Notes under the pieces: model-generated
Database searches by the model: none
Told to the model about the DNA's origin: nothing
Seen by the model: only the letters and a program-made list of their open reading frames with translations
Source: an uncultured Eubacteriales bacterium
GTDB lineage: Bacteria > Bacillota > Clostridia > Oscillospirales > Oscillospiraceae
Assembly: GCA_900546515.1 (NCBI GenBank)
Contig: URDG01000025.1
Coordinates: 1 to 36,701 of the forward strand
Length of the DNA stretch: 36,701 nt
Reading direction: 5' to 3'
Program-made: the position numbers and the translations under genes
Shown: one piece after another, positions 23,921 to 32,087 of the stretch
How positions within the stretch are numbered: position 1 is the first letter of the stretch
How the letters are laid out: every line of letters starts with the position of its first letter

Positions 23921-23961
23921 AAAAAACACCGGCACAGTCAGAAACTGTGCCGGTGTTTTTT
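23921..23961 (-). terminator. Terminator after the LRR protein gene
   Basis: ACACCGGCACAGT (23926-23938) pairs perfectly with ACTGTGCCGGTGT (23944-23956), and the minus-strand side ends in a T-run. It follows the LRR gene stop closely. Confidence 0.88.
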
Positions 23962-23969
23962 ATACCGCG

Positions 23970-25967
23970 TCAGCCCCAGGTAAGGCCGCCGAATATTGTC
24001 TGATTCTGGCCGCCGAAGCTGCCCCAGATGCTGTTGTCATAATCCGAAATGACATTGCAGCCTGTCAGCGTTGACTTGATGACAGACACCTGACTTTCAG
24101 TGAGCATAGTCCCTGTGACATTCAGCGTGCGCAGATTTGAAAGGCTCAGGAGCGGAAGCTCCGAGTTTATCATATTGTATGACAGGTCGAGCGTCTCAAG
24201 ATTTGTGAGCATCGACAGCGGCGTGATATCCATGACCGAATTGGACGAAAGGTCCAGATTCTTTATCAGCAGCCTGTTCGGCGCATCCTGTAGATAGTAC
24301 AGATTGGAAATATTGTTGCGCGCAAGATTGAGCGTCTCGGGATTTTTGAACTTGCCGACATTGCTTATATCGCTGATGTTCAACCCGCTCAGGTCAATGT
24401 TCGTAGAGTCGCTCGCAATGGAGAAACCATCTATATTCACCATATAGGTGAGGTCGGAATGGGTTATAACGCAGGCGCCGAGAGCGCGCTGCAAATCATC
24501 GACCACCTCGCCGCTGAGGCTTGTATTATTCTCTATGTTAAGCGAACGCAGCCCGGTGAGATCTGAAATGGACGCAAGCGCCTCGTCCGTCAGATTGCAG
24601 TTTGAAAGGCCAAGCGTCTGAAGGCTTCTGAGCTTTCTCAGCCCCGAAAAATCGCTTATATTGTTGTCCGACAGGTGCAGCTCGGTAAGCCCCGTCATAT
24701 TGCCCAGCGGCACAGTGGTGGAAAAATAATTGCCGGAGGCGTTGAGAAACCGCAGCGACGAAATGCCCATCAGCGGCCGCAGATCGGAGACGGCATTGCC
24801 GGCGATATTGAGCCACTGGAGATTCGGAATATCCATAAGTGGGCTGAGGTCGGAGATGCTGTTGCCGCTCAGATCAAGCCTCTGGAGATTCTTGCAGTTT
24901 GCCAGCGCCGAGATATTTTGCAGTCCCATCCCGCTCAGATTGAGTTCGGTCACATCCGTATTGAATGTAACGCCGCCGAAGCTTATATCCTGCATCTCCT
25001 CCTCAGTGGTCTCGCTGTGGATCGCACAGTTCGGAAGCGCAGAGGCAAGCTTTTTCAGCTGACTTTCGGTGAGCGTGATCCCCTTTATACTCAGCGTCGT
25101 GAGATTCGTCAGCGACGTCAGCGCCGACATGTCCTGTATCGGATTGTTGTCGAGATACAGCGTCCTGAGATTCGTCAGCGACGCGAGCGCCGAAATATCC
25201 GTTATCATGTTGTCCCTTAGGTTGAGCGTCGTGAGTCCGCCGAGCTGCGAGAGCTGGGATATGTCGCTTATGTTGTTGCCTGCAAGCGAGAGATTGTCCA
25301 GCGCGTAAAGCTGCAATATCTCCGGTATGACGCTGTTTCCAAGCCCCATATTGTCCAGCGCAAGTCCGCTCGTATCGCTTTTATACTGCTTGCCGGCGAC
25401 CGTCACCATGTTAGACTGCCGTATGACGTCCCTTCTGCCCTCAAGCTCGTCTATCCACGACGAGACCTGCGGATTGGATGTGTCCATTTTGCGCAGCGTC
25501 TCAAGCGCCTTGTCGTAGTTGCCCTGCGACTCATAGCACTGGGCTATCATGGCCAGACACTCGTCGGTCTGCTCTATCGACGCGGCCTTGCGCAGGATAC
25601 TCAGCGCCGTGTCAAAATCGCCTGCGTAGTAGCTCGTCCTCGCCTGCTCCATGTATCCGTTGAATGCCCTGTTGTCAGACACACCTCTGAGCACCACGGC
25701 AAGCAGGATAATGAACACGGCGGCAATGGCCGTGAATATTATGTACAGCGTGCGTTTTTTCTTTGCCCGGCTCTCCGCGTCTGCGGCATTTTCCGGGCTG
25801 TGGTATCTCTTTTCCCTGTCGCCGCGCGGCATGCGCCCTGTATCTCCGTACCGGATGCGGCCTGAGTTTTCCCGGGACATCCGTCCGGTATTTCCACGCG
25901 CCTCCGCGCCCGCTGGCCTGTCCGTTCTCTCTGCCGCTTCGGAATGTGAATATCTTGTCTCTCTCAT
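23970..25967 (-). CDS. Membrane-anchored leucine-rich-repeat protein
   Basis: This 665-residue protein has a basic, Arg/Gly-rich cytoplasmic start with a repeated NTGRMSR / DTGRMPR unit (26-50) and one membrane helix (about 74-94). TPR-like helices follow (about 105-175; YYAGDFDTALSILRKAA, SQGNYDKALETLRKM). From about 200 to 640 there are 22-residue leucine-rich repeats of the internalin/SDS22 kind (LTTLNLRDNMITDISALASL). The repeats fall into three blocks, each ending in a cap-like segment (LKKLASALPNCAIH, VDDLQRALGACVITH, VSVIKSTLTGCNVI). The LRR part would be outside the cell and could bind protein or glycan ligands; the ligand is unknown. It lies 7 bases after an unknown membrane protein gene and is probably co-transcribed with it. 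Confidence 0.85.
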   Translation of the reverse strand: MRETRYSHSEAAERTDRPAGAEARGNTGRMSRENSGRIRYGDTGRMPRGDREKRYHSPENAADAESRAKKKRTLYIIFTAIAAVFIILLAVVLRGVSDNRAFNGYMEQARTSYYAGDFDTALSILRKAASIEQTDECLAMIAQCYESQGNYDKALETLRKMDTSNPQVSSWIDELEGRRDVIRQSNMVTVAGKQYKSDTSGLALDNMGLGNSVIPEILQLYALDNLSLAGNNISDISQLSQLGGLTTLNLRDNMITDISALASLTNLRTLYLDNNPIQDMSALTSLTNLTTLSIKGITLTESQLKKLASALPNCAIHSETTEEEMQDISFGGVTFNTDVTELNLSGMGLQNISALANCKNLQRLDLSGNSISDLSPLMDIPNLQWLNIAGNAVSDLRPLMGISSLRFLNASGNYFSTTVPLGNMTGLTELHLSDNNISDFSGLRKLRSLQTLGLSNCNLTDEALASISDLTGLRSLNIENNTSLSGEVVDDLQRALGACVITHSDLTYMVNIDGFSIASDSTNIDLSGLNISDISNVGKFKNPETLNLARNNISNLYYLQDAPNRLLIKNLDLSSNSVMDITPLSMLTNLETLDLSYNMINSELPLLSLSNLRTLNVTGTMLTESQVSVIKSTLTGCNVISDYDNSIWGSFGGQNQTIFGGLTWG

Positions 25968-25974
25968 GGTTATT

Positions 25975-26706
25975 TTACTCCGGGATCTGCTGGCCGCCGT
26001 CCGCGGGCGGCGTATCCGTCACGGCCGGCTGCAGCTCTGCCGTCGGCGCGCCGTCCTGCGGCTCTCCGGCCGGCTCCTTTGTGCCGGGCACGATCACCTT
26101 CGGATCCTTTATCTTCGGCAGATCAGCATCTTCTATATTGATCCTGCGCTTTTTCATCGCCAGCGCGGTAAAAAACAGCGCAAGCATTATGCAAAGCACA
26201 GATATTTCCTGAAGCCCCGCCGCAAGCGTGACCGGCTGGGCCGCGTTGCGCAGCGCAGCGGCATCCTCCACCGCGACATGGTAGATAAACGGCAGGCCGA
26301 ACAACGGCACCAGAAGCCATTTCGTGCGTATAACGCCGAAGGCCGTGGCCGTATACAACACCGCTACCAGCAGATACAGCAGTATGCACAGCACAGTATG
26401 TATCCAGCTGGTGAAAGTGAACGACTTGATTATGAAAAACACCACGCCGAGTATGACCGGCAGCACCGTCGTCCAGAACGCGCGGCCGCCAAACACCAGC
26501 AAAAACAGGATAAACAGCAGATTGCATATCAGCGGCAGCATTATCTGGGACGCGGCGAAAAATTGATCCGACCAGCCGCCCCAGCAGCCTATGAGCCTGA
26601 ACACTGCCGAAAGCGCCATCAATATCACGGCAAGATGCACCATCCAGCTGTTCTTATCCACATAGAATTTTGCTCTCGGCTTAGGTTCGGTAGTTTTATT
26701 TTTCAT
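25975..26706 (-). CDS. Multi-pass membrane protein of unknown function
   Basis: This 243-residue protein has about six hydrophobic helices between residues 22 and 184 and a soluble Pro/Ala/Glu-rich tail (190-243) with no recognised domain. The Lys-rich N-terminus suggests an inside start. AGGAGGG lies 8 bases before the ATG. It sits between the M29 aminopeptidase gene (35 bases upstream) and the LRR gene (7 bases downstream). A partner role for the LRR membrane protein is possible but unsupported beyond proximity. Confidence 0.75.
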   Translation of the reverse strand: MKNKTTEPKPRAKFYVDKNSWMVHLAVILMALSAVFRLIGCWGGWSDQFFAASQIMLPLICNLLFILFLLVFGGRAFWTTVLPVILGVVFFIIKSFTFTSWIHTVLCILLYLLVAVLYTATAFGVIRTKWLLVPLFGLPFIYHVAVEDAAALRNAAQPVTLAAGLQEISVLCIMLALFFTALAMKKRRINIEDADLPKIKDPKVIVPGTKEPAGEPQDGAPTAELQPAVTDTPPADGGQQIPE

Positions 26707-26741
26707 AATACAGCCCTCCTGTAGCGGCTCTGCGCCGCGGC

Positions 26742-27974
26742 TCAGGCATCCGCCCAGTCCCCGTTTACAAATATCGGTACTTCTCTTCCGTCTTCGGTTA
26801 TGCCGGTTATGCAGAGGTCGGGGGTCCCTATCATAAAGTCCTCATGTATCATGGATTCATTGACGCCGAGTGTGCGCGTTTCCTCGAGGGTATATTTCTC
26901 GAAATCCTCAAGGCAGCTGGAGTACCCGTCGCCAAGCGCGAGATGACAGGATGCATTCTCGTCAAAGAGAGTGTTGTAGAAAAGTATGCCGCTCTCCCTT
27001 ATCGGGCTGTTGTAGGGCACGAGCGCACATTCGCCGAGCATGGATGCGCCGTCGTCCATGGCGATCATAAGTCTGAGCGCTTCTTCGTTTTTCTCCGCAT
27101 GCACCTCGACGGCTCGGCCCTTCTCAAAGCGCACCGAGAAATTCTCTATCAGCACGCCCCTGTAGGACAACGGGCGCGTGGCCACGGCAAGCCCCTCCAC
27201 GTCGCCCTTCATCGGAGTCGTAAAAACCTCCTCGGAGGGGATGTTCGCATCATAGAGCACGCCGGAATCGGGCAGGCCTTCCGCGCCTCCCATAAATAGC
27301 ATCTGAGGGATAAGGCCGACGTTGAAGTCCGTCCCGCTCATTTCGCTCTTGTAGACAAGGCGGCGGAGCTTGAGAGAATTCAGCCATTCGCAGCGTGCCT
27401 TGAGTCTCGCGTTGTGCGCGCGCCATGCCTCCACCGGATCTTCATCTGCACGGGAGCATTTGAGTATCGCTTCCCACAGCTTCTCCACGGCCGTTTCATC
27501 GTCAAGTCCCGGGAACACCTTGCGCGCCCATTTCACCCCCGGCACCGCCGCGACGCACCACTGGTACTTGTTCTCCATGGCGTCCCTGTAGGGCTTTGTG
27601 ACCTTGTAGCGCGCCTGCTGCGCCTTCGCCCATTTGTCCTGATCTATGCCGGCGAGCCCGTCCGGGTCGTCGGAATCAAGATAGATATTGGCGGGCAGCT
27701 TTTCGCTCTTCTCTTTCAGCCGCTGCTCCTCCCACGGCTCGACCCGGCCAAGCACCTCATCGCTCTGGTACTTTATGTCCAGCTTCTGCAGCGCCTGACA
27801 GCGCCACTCGACCGTTACCTTTGATGCGCCCGCGAGATAGCACTGCTCCGTGAGCATTTCAAGAAACTCCATCTGCTCCGGCTCGGAGCGGATGATGACC
27901 GCCTGCCCCGGCTGTACATTTACGCCCAGGCGGGCTATAAGCTCTGCATATGAGCGAAGCTTGTTTTTATCCAT
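26742..27974 (-). CDS. M29-family aminopeptidase (AmpS/PepS type)
   Basis: This 410-residue cytoplasmic metallo-aminopeptidase removes N-terminal residues from peptides, using two divalent metals. Family features are the opening YAELIARLGVNVQPGQAVII, SEMSGTDFNVGL, the metal-binding Glu in GECALVPYNSPI, FDENASCHLALG (Glu and His ligands) and HEDFMIGTPDLCITG near the end. Length and order match AmpS, PepS and aminopeptidase T. GGAGGG lies a few bases before the ATG. It may be co-transcribed with the two downstream membrane-protein genes. Confidence 0.92.
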   Translation of the reverse strand: MDKNKLRSYAELIARLGVNVQPGQAVIIRSEPEQMEFLEMLTEQCYLAGASKVTVEWRCQALQKLDIKYQSDEVLGRVEPWEEQRLKEKSEKLPANIYLDSDDPDGLAGIDQDKWAKAQQARYKVTKPYRDAMENKYQWCVAAVPGVKWARKVFPGLDDETAVEKLWEAILKCSRADEDPVEAWRAHNARLKARCEWLNSLKLRRLVYKSEMSGTDFNVGLIPQMLFMGGAEGLPDSGVLYDANIPSEEVFTTPMKGDVEGLAVATRPLSYRGVLIENFSVRFEKGRAVEVHAEKNEEALRLMIAMDDGASMLGECALVPYNSPIRESGILFYNTLFDENASCHLALGDGYSSCLEDFEKYTLEETRTLGVNESMIHEDFMIGTPDLCITGITEDGREVPIFVNGDWADA

Positions 27975-27984
27975 GTTCCCTCCG

Positions 27985-28003
27985 GTATACCGTACAGGTA
28001 TAC
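27985..28003. promoter_or_regulatory. GTATACC-N5-GGTATAC dyad upstream of the aminopeptidase
   Basis: A 7-base inverted repeat with a 5-base spacer lies 10 bases before the aminopeptidase start and within the divergent spacer to the acyltransferase gene. Its GTATAC core resembles the FCD-GntR sites at 22270 and 22473, but the binder is unknown. Confidence 0.4.
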
Positions 28004-28149
28004 TATAAAAATTATATTTATTGTAGTATTATAACATGCTCATCCGTGTTGCGCAAGTGGCCGCAAATGTGCTGCTGCTTGACGGAAGCCGAATGAAAAG
28101 CTATAATAAATTGTTTCATCATTCCGGAATGTCCGAGGGAGGTTACACA

Positions 28150-29226
28150 GTGGAGTTCACAAGGAAAGACACCAGGATCATAAAGGGCGCTGCAATATGC
28201 CTTATGCTCTGGCATCATCTTTTTGCCTTCCCGGAGCGTGTCACGGAGGGCGTTTTCAGATCTCTGCTGTACTTCAATGACACAAATCTCTCCGTCTGCA
28301 TCGGCGCATTCGGGCGGATATGCGTGGCTGTATTCACATTTCTCAGCGGATACGGCTGTTACATGGCCTCACTGCGCTCCGACGACGTCTCCGCACTTGT
28401 CAGGCGGCATATATTCAGTCTTTACAAGACCTTCTGGATGGTGTTCTTCTGCTGCCTGCCGGTGCTGATATACAAGCGCCGTTTACTGCTCTCGGGCATT
28501 GTTCCCGAAGTAATATACAACATGCTTGGCCTGCGCACGAGCTTCAACGACGAATGGTGGTTCGTTCTCCCGTTTGCCGTGCTGCTCATCCTCTTTCCGG
28601 CGATAAAGCGCTTCATCGAGCGGCCGCATGCCGCATTTCTTTCGGACATGCTGATCGTCGTTGTTCTCAACGCCGTATGGCTGTATATTATTCCATCTGT
28701 TGCGGAGACAGAGCATTTCTCCGCGCTTGCAGAAACTTCATTCTGGAAACACACCTGCGAGCTCATGGAGATACTGCCCGCATATGTCACCGGCTGTCTC
28801 TTCGCCCGCTACGGGCTTCTCTCAGAGGTAAAAACAAGGTTCGGCGGACAGTGGCTGTACTGCCTTGCCGCGCTGCTCGTAATGATCGGCGTATTTTTCA
28901 TCCGGCCGCACAACAATAAGTATTATGATTTTATAAACGCCGCGGTTTTCATTTCGGCGCTTACCGTATTTCTGCCGCTGAAGCACACCGGCCTTTTGAA
29001 AACCGTATTTGAAAAGCTGGGCGAAGAATCTGCCATTATGTGGCTCGTGCATACTTTTTTCTGCTACTACTGGTTCCAGCGCTTCACATATCTTCCGAAA
29101 TACTCGCCGCTCATTTTCCTGTGGCTGCTCGCTCTGAGCTACGGCGCGGCAAAGCTCATCCGGCTCATCTGGAAATATATCGTCGCGCTGTACAAAAAGC
29201 TTACCGGGCAGACGGTAAAAGCATAA
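28150..29226 (+). CDS. Membrane acyltransferase (acyltransferase family 3)
   Basis: This roughly 358-residue protein has about ten membrane helices and the acyltransferase-3 opening FTRKDTRIIKGAAICLMLWHHLFAF, where the His after the first helix is usual for this family. Members add acetyl or succinyl groups to cell-surface sugars or peptidoglycan. The frame is open from 28036, but GGAGG seven bases before GTG 28150 and the position of the first helix support the GTG start. It is followed by a perfect terminator and stands alone. The acceptor cannot be predicted. Confidence 0.82.
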   Translation: MEFTRKDTRIIKGAAICLMLWHHLFAFPERVTEGVFRSLLYFNDTNLSVCIGAFGRICVAVFTFLSGYGCYMASLRSDDVSALVRRHIFSLYKTFWMVFFCCLPVLIYKRRLLLSGIVPEVIYNMLGLRTSFNDEWWFVLPFAVLLILFPAIKRFIERPHAAFLSDMLIVVVLNAVWLYIIPSVAETEHFSALAETSFWKHTCELMEILPAYVTGCLFARYGLLSEVKTRFGGQWLYCLAALLVMIGVFFIRPHNNKYYDFINAAVFISALTVFLPLKHTGLLKTVFEKLGEESAIMWLVHTFFCYYWFQRFTYLPKYSPLIFLWLLALSYGAAKLIRLIWKYIVALYKKLTGQTVKA

Positions 29227-29263
29227 AATGAAAACCACGCGTAAAACGCGTGGTTTTCATTTT
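29225..29263. terminator. Bidirectional terminator between acyltransferase and rubredoxin
   Basis: A perfect 17-base stem (29225-29241 with 29247-29263) has a 5-base loop, with A-runs and T-runs on both sides. It serves the two converging genes. Confidence 0.9.
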
Positions 29264-29274
29264 ACAGGTCAGGT

Positions 29275-29409
29275 TTATGCCTCAGCGGTAAACTCGTCCT
29301 TACCGACGCCGCAGAGCTCGCAGGCAAAATCTTCGGGAAGGTCTTCCCATTTCACGCCCTGCTCCTCTTCGTCGTAGACCCAGCCGCAGAGATTGCAGAC
29401 ATATTTCAT
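29275..29409 (-). CDS. Rubredoxin
   Basis: This 44-residue electron carrier has the two CxxCG knuckles of rubredoxin (YVCNLCGWVYD and FACELCGVGKDEF), which hold one iron. The stop is TAA (29275-29277) and the start ATG at 29409, with GAGGAAGC just before it. It is slightly shorter than classical rubredoxins of about 52 residues, mainly in the loop between the knuckles. It lies downstream of the reverse rubrerythrin gene and probably feeds electrons to it or to other oxygen-scavenging enzymes. Confidence 0.92.
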   Translation of the reverse strand: MKYVCNLCGWVYDEEEQGVKWEDLPEDFACELCGVGKDEFTAEA

Positions 29410-29429
29410 AGTGCTTCCTCCGATTCAGA

Positions 29430-29999
29430 TCACTTGCCGAAGTAGCGCTTCAGCAGACCGGCGAAGGCCTTGCCGTGACGGGCTTCGTCGCGCGCCATTT
29501 CATGGATGGTGTCGTGCAGCGCATCGAGATTGTACTTCTTGCAGAGCTTTGCCAGATCAGTCTTGCCGAGGGTCGCGCCGTTTTCGGCCTCAACGCGCAT
29601 CTCAAGATTCTTCTTGGTGCTGTCGGTAATGATCTCGCCAAGAAGCTCGGCAAACTTTGCCGCGTGCTCGGCCTCCTCAAGGCCGGCCTTCTCCCAGTAC
29701 ATGCCGATCTCGGGATAACCCTCGCGGTGCGCGACGCGCGCCATCGCAAGATACATGCCGACCTCAGTGCACTCGCCCTGGAAGTTGGCTCTCAGCCCTT
29801 CTATGATCTCCTTCTGCACCTCTTCGGGGACGTCTGCGCCGAACTGCTTGCCGACGCCGACAACATGCTCGGCCGCCCAGCTCATATCTTCCTTCTGCTC
29901 GATGAACTTGGAGCCGGGAACATGGCACTGGGGGCAAAACTCGGGGGGAGTATCTCCCTCATGAACATAACCGCATACAGGGCAAACCCATTTCTTCAT
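29430..29999 (-). CDS. Reverse-type rubrerythrin
   Basis: This 189-residue peroxide-reducing di-iron protein has its rubredoxin-like domain at the N-terminus (C6, C9, C22, C25: VCPVCGYVHEG, FCPQCHVPG), the reverse of classical rubrerythrin. A ferritin-like four-helix domain follows, with metal ligands in ANFQGECTEVG, GLEEAEHAAKF and ARDEARHGKAF. In Clostridium such proteins reduce hydrogen peroxide using NADH via rubredoxin. AGGAGG precedes the ATG. Together with rubredoxin and PerR it forms an oxidative-stress group. Confidence 0.93.
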   Translation of the reverse strand: MKKWVCPVCGYVHEGDTPPEFCPQCHVPGSKFIEQKEDMSWAAEHVVGVGKQFGADVPEEVQKEIIEGLRANFQGECTEVGMYLAMARVAHREGYPEIGMYWEKAGLEEAEHAAKFAELLGEIITDSTKKNLEMRVEAENGATLGKTDLAKLCKKYNLDALHDTIHEMARDEARHGKAFAGLLKRYFGK

Positions 30000-30073
30000 T
30001 TGTAAAATCCTCCTGATAATTATTGTTGTCTTTTATTCCATATATTTTATCGCTCTCCGCGCGATAAACAAGC

Positions 30074-30463
30074 TTATCTGCGGCACTCGCCGCAGAGTCC
30101 GTGGAGCGTGAGCGTATAGCCCTCAGCCAGACAGCCAAACCGCGAATCTACCTCGCCGAACAGCCCGCTGACCACATCAGGCAGAAAAACATCCAGCACT
30201 CTCCGGCAGTTTCTGCACACAAAGTGCGCATGCGGCGTTGTGCGCGCATCGTAGCGCTCCTGTCCGTCCACCTTGCCGACCGATATGATCTGTCCCTCGT
30301 CGAGCAGTATCGCAAGATTGCGGTAGACCGTACCGAGACTGAGCTCCGGTATCTCCGGCTTCAGACTGTTGAATATCATCTCAGCCGTCGGATGATCCGT
30401 GACCGAACAGAGATACTCATATATCGCCTGACGCTTTTTGCTGTTGTTACGTCTGCTTTCCAT
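30074..30463 (-). CDS. perR: PerR-type peroxide-sensing Fur-family regulator
   Basis: This 129-residue Fur-family repressor has winged-helix residues HPTAEMIFNSL and LSLGTVYRNLAILLDEG and two CxxC zinc pairs (C83/C86, C124/C127). The regulatory metal ligands match PerR of Bacillus in identity and spacing: H24, D72, H78, H80 and D91 correspond to H37, D85, H91, H93 and D104. The Asp in the last position is a mark of PerR rather than Fur. GGAG precedes the ATG by five bases. An AT-rich dyad upstream suggests autoregulation, and the next gene encodes reverse rubrerythrin, a classic PerR target. Confidence 0.88.
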   Translation of the reverse strand: MESRRNNSKKRQAIYEYLCSVTDHPTAEMIFNSLKPEIPELSLGTVYRNLAILLDEGQIISVGKVDGQERYDARTTPHAHFVCRNCRRVLDVFLPDVVSGLFGEVDSRFGCLAEGYTLTLHGLCGECRR

Positions 30464-30489
30464 TATGGCTCCATCGTGTAAAAAATTAA

Positions 30490-30510
30490 AATTAATAATA
30501 AGTATTAATT
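30490..30510. promoter_or_regulatory. AT-rich PerR-box-like dyad upstream of perR
   Basis: AATTAATA and TATTAATT form a perfect inverted repeat around a 5-base spacer. The layout is close to PerR boxes, which are 7-1-7 AT-rich dyads with TTATAAT half-sites. It lies in the perR promoter region. Confidence 0.5.
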
Positions 30511-30567
30511 TCGATTATTAATATAGCACAGCTTTTTCATTTTGTAAAGAGGTTTTTAAAATTTTTT

Positions 30568-31689
30568 TCAGCCCGCGGAGCCGGAAAGCTCCTGCGTCTC
30601 CGGCTCTGCTACAAGCGCCTTGAGCGCCGGAGCAGCCGACTCGGCAAAAAGCCGCACCCCGGCAAGCGCCTCCTGAAGAGTGTTCCCGCTGCTGCCTACC
30701 TCGAGTATCATCGAGCCGGGCGTGAGATGCTGGTTATAGCGCTGCGGCACGAGCTGCACCGGCCGCATCAGCGTCGGATGCGCGCTGCTGACCGCCTGCT
30801 GCAAATATACGGCCAGCGCCAGATTGTCTCTCCAGCCGCTGTGCGCAAGGCCGCTCTCATCCGTACCGATAAGCATCATGACCTGACTTGCGCAGACGCC
30901 TTCCTCCTCGGCCATGGTCTTGTATACTATGCCGTTTTCCCCGAGTGCGTCCCGGTGGACGTCTATCACCATGCTTATGCTCGGATACTCTGTCAGCCAC
31001 TTCTCTATGGCCTCTGCCGAGCGCGTATATGATCCGGTGTAGCTTGGGTAATCGTATATGCCGCGGTCATGTATTACCTCAAGTCCGGCCTGCTCGAATA
31101 CGGAGCACAGCTCATCCCCGACCCGCACTATATTATACCGCGTGTCCTCAGTCCTGCTGTTGTCGCTCGCCTCGTACTTGTCAAGGCCGGCGGGCGTATA
31201 GGCTTCGCTGGAGTGCGTATGTATGACCAGTATCTGCGGGGCTCCCGCCTGAAATGTGAGGCCCGGCCCGTTCAAAAGCATGCGGCCCATGTCCGTCTGA
31301 TAGCCCGTCTGATTTTTGATCGCAAGTCCGCCCTCGATAGTCGTCTCAAGTATCTCTTCTTCTCCCTCACCCGTGAACGACAGCGAAAAGGCCGGTATCA
31401 TTTCCGGCTGGGCTGCACTGTCCGCCGCGGCCGCCTCCGGCGCTTCGTCCGCGCTGGGGGCGGCTGCTTTCAGCTGTTCCGGCTGAGTCGAGGGCGCGGG
31501 CTCCGGCGCAACTGCCGCGCCGGCATTTTCCGTCTCCTCAGAGACGTTCACGCTCACATTAATCATTCTCCCGCTCTCTATCCTCTGCGCATTGAACTCT
31601 TCCAGATACCCGTACAGCGGAGATGCGGCAAAAATATACATGCTCAGCGCCATCACGAGAGCTGCGGACAAATTTTTCATCATATGCAT
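30568..31689 (-). CDS. spoIIP: SpoIIP, stage II sporulation amidase/endopeptidase
   Basis: SpoIIP works with SpoIID and SpoIIM to thin septal peptidoglycan during engulfment. It has an N-terminal membrane anchor (MKNLSAALVMALSMYIFAAS), a Pro/Ala/Glu-rich linker (about 55-105) and a C-terminal hydrolase domain. Zinc ligands appear in VIHTHSSEAYTP, SMVIDVHRDALG and SMILEVGSSGNTL. The frame is open from 31755, but ATG 31689 directly before the membrane anchor, with AGGTGGTGAG in front, is the better start. This is direct evidence that the organism, or its recent ancestor, sporulates. Confidence 0.92.
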   Translation of the reverse strand: MHMMKNLSAALVMALSMYIFAASPLYGYLEEFNAQRIESGRMINVSVNVSEETENAGAAVAPEPAPSTQPEQLKAAAPSADEAPEAAAADSAAQPEMIPAFSLSFTGEGEEEILETTIEGGLAIKNQTGYQTDMGRMLLNGPGLTFQAGAPQILVIHTHSSEAYTPAGLDKYEASDNSRTEDTRYNIVRVGDELCSVFEQAGLEVIHDRGIYDYPSYTGSYTRSAEAIEKWLTEYPSISMVIDVHRDALGENGIVYKTMAEEEGVCASQVMMLIGTDESGLAHSGWRDNLALAVYLQQAVSSAHPTLMRPVQLVPQRYNQHLTPGSMILEVGSSGNTLQEALAGVRLFAESAAPALKALVAEPETQELSGSAG

Positions 31690-31715
31690 GCTTCTCACCA
31701 CCTGACACAGGTTAT

Positions 31716-31743
31716 GCGGGCGCGCAGATGGATATGCGCCCGC
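31716..31743. other. GC-rich hairpin upstream of spoIIP
   Basis: GCGGGCGC (31716-31723) pairs with GCGCCCGC (31736-31743) around 12 bases. It lies 27 bases before the spoIIP start and could lie in its leader RNA. There is no T-tract; the role is unknown. Confidence 0.35.
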
Positions 31744-31760
31744 CTGTTCGGGCATGGCGC

Positions 31761-31789
31761 TTGCAAAATACTTCCGCGCATGTTAAACT
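31761..31789 (+). promoter_or_regulatory. Promoter of the TSCPD-hydrolase-rsmG operon
   Basis: TTGCAA (31761-31766) and TAAACT (31784-31789) are 17 bases apart, about 45 bases before the first gene. Both boxes deviate from consensus, so the call is tentative. Confidence 0.4.
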
Positions 31790-31835
31790 GTGCTTGCCTT
31801 AAATAAGGAATAGACGTGCAAAAGAGGTAATGGCA

Positions 31836-32087
31836 ATGAAATACACATACAGGCCCAAAGGCGTATGCTCACAGATGATGGAGATGGATATTGAGGACAA
31901 TAAGCTCAAGAGCCTCAAAGTCACCGGCGGATGCAGCGGCAACCTGCAGGGCATTGCAAAGCTCGTTGAGGGCATGGATATCGACGATGTTATCAACCGG
32001 CTGGACGGCGTCCGCTGCGGCTTCAAATCCACGTCCTGCCCCGATCAGCTTGCTCAGGCTCTCCGTCATTATAAGGAGGAGCAATGA
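31836..32087 (+). CDS. TSCPD-domain protein
   Basis: This 83-residue protein consists of one TSCPD domain: YTYRPKGVCSQMMEMDIED, then TGGCSGNLQGI and STSCPDQLAQAL, the motif that names the family. The domain also occurs at the end of some ribonucleotide reductases, but stand-alone proteins of this type (TIGR03905-like) have no known function. The frame also has ATG at 31830, but AGAGG fits ATG 31836 better. The stop overlaps the next gene by 4 bases (ATGA). Confidence 0.85.
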   Translation: MKYTYRPKGVCSQMMEMDIEDNKLKSLKVTGGCSGNLQGIAKLVEGMDIDDVINRLDGVRCGFKSTSCPDQLAQALRHYKEEQ

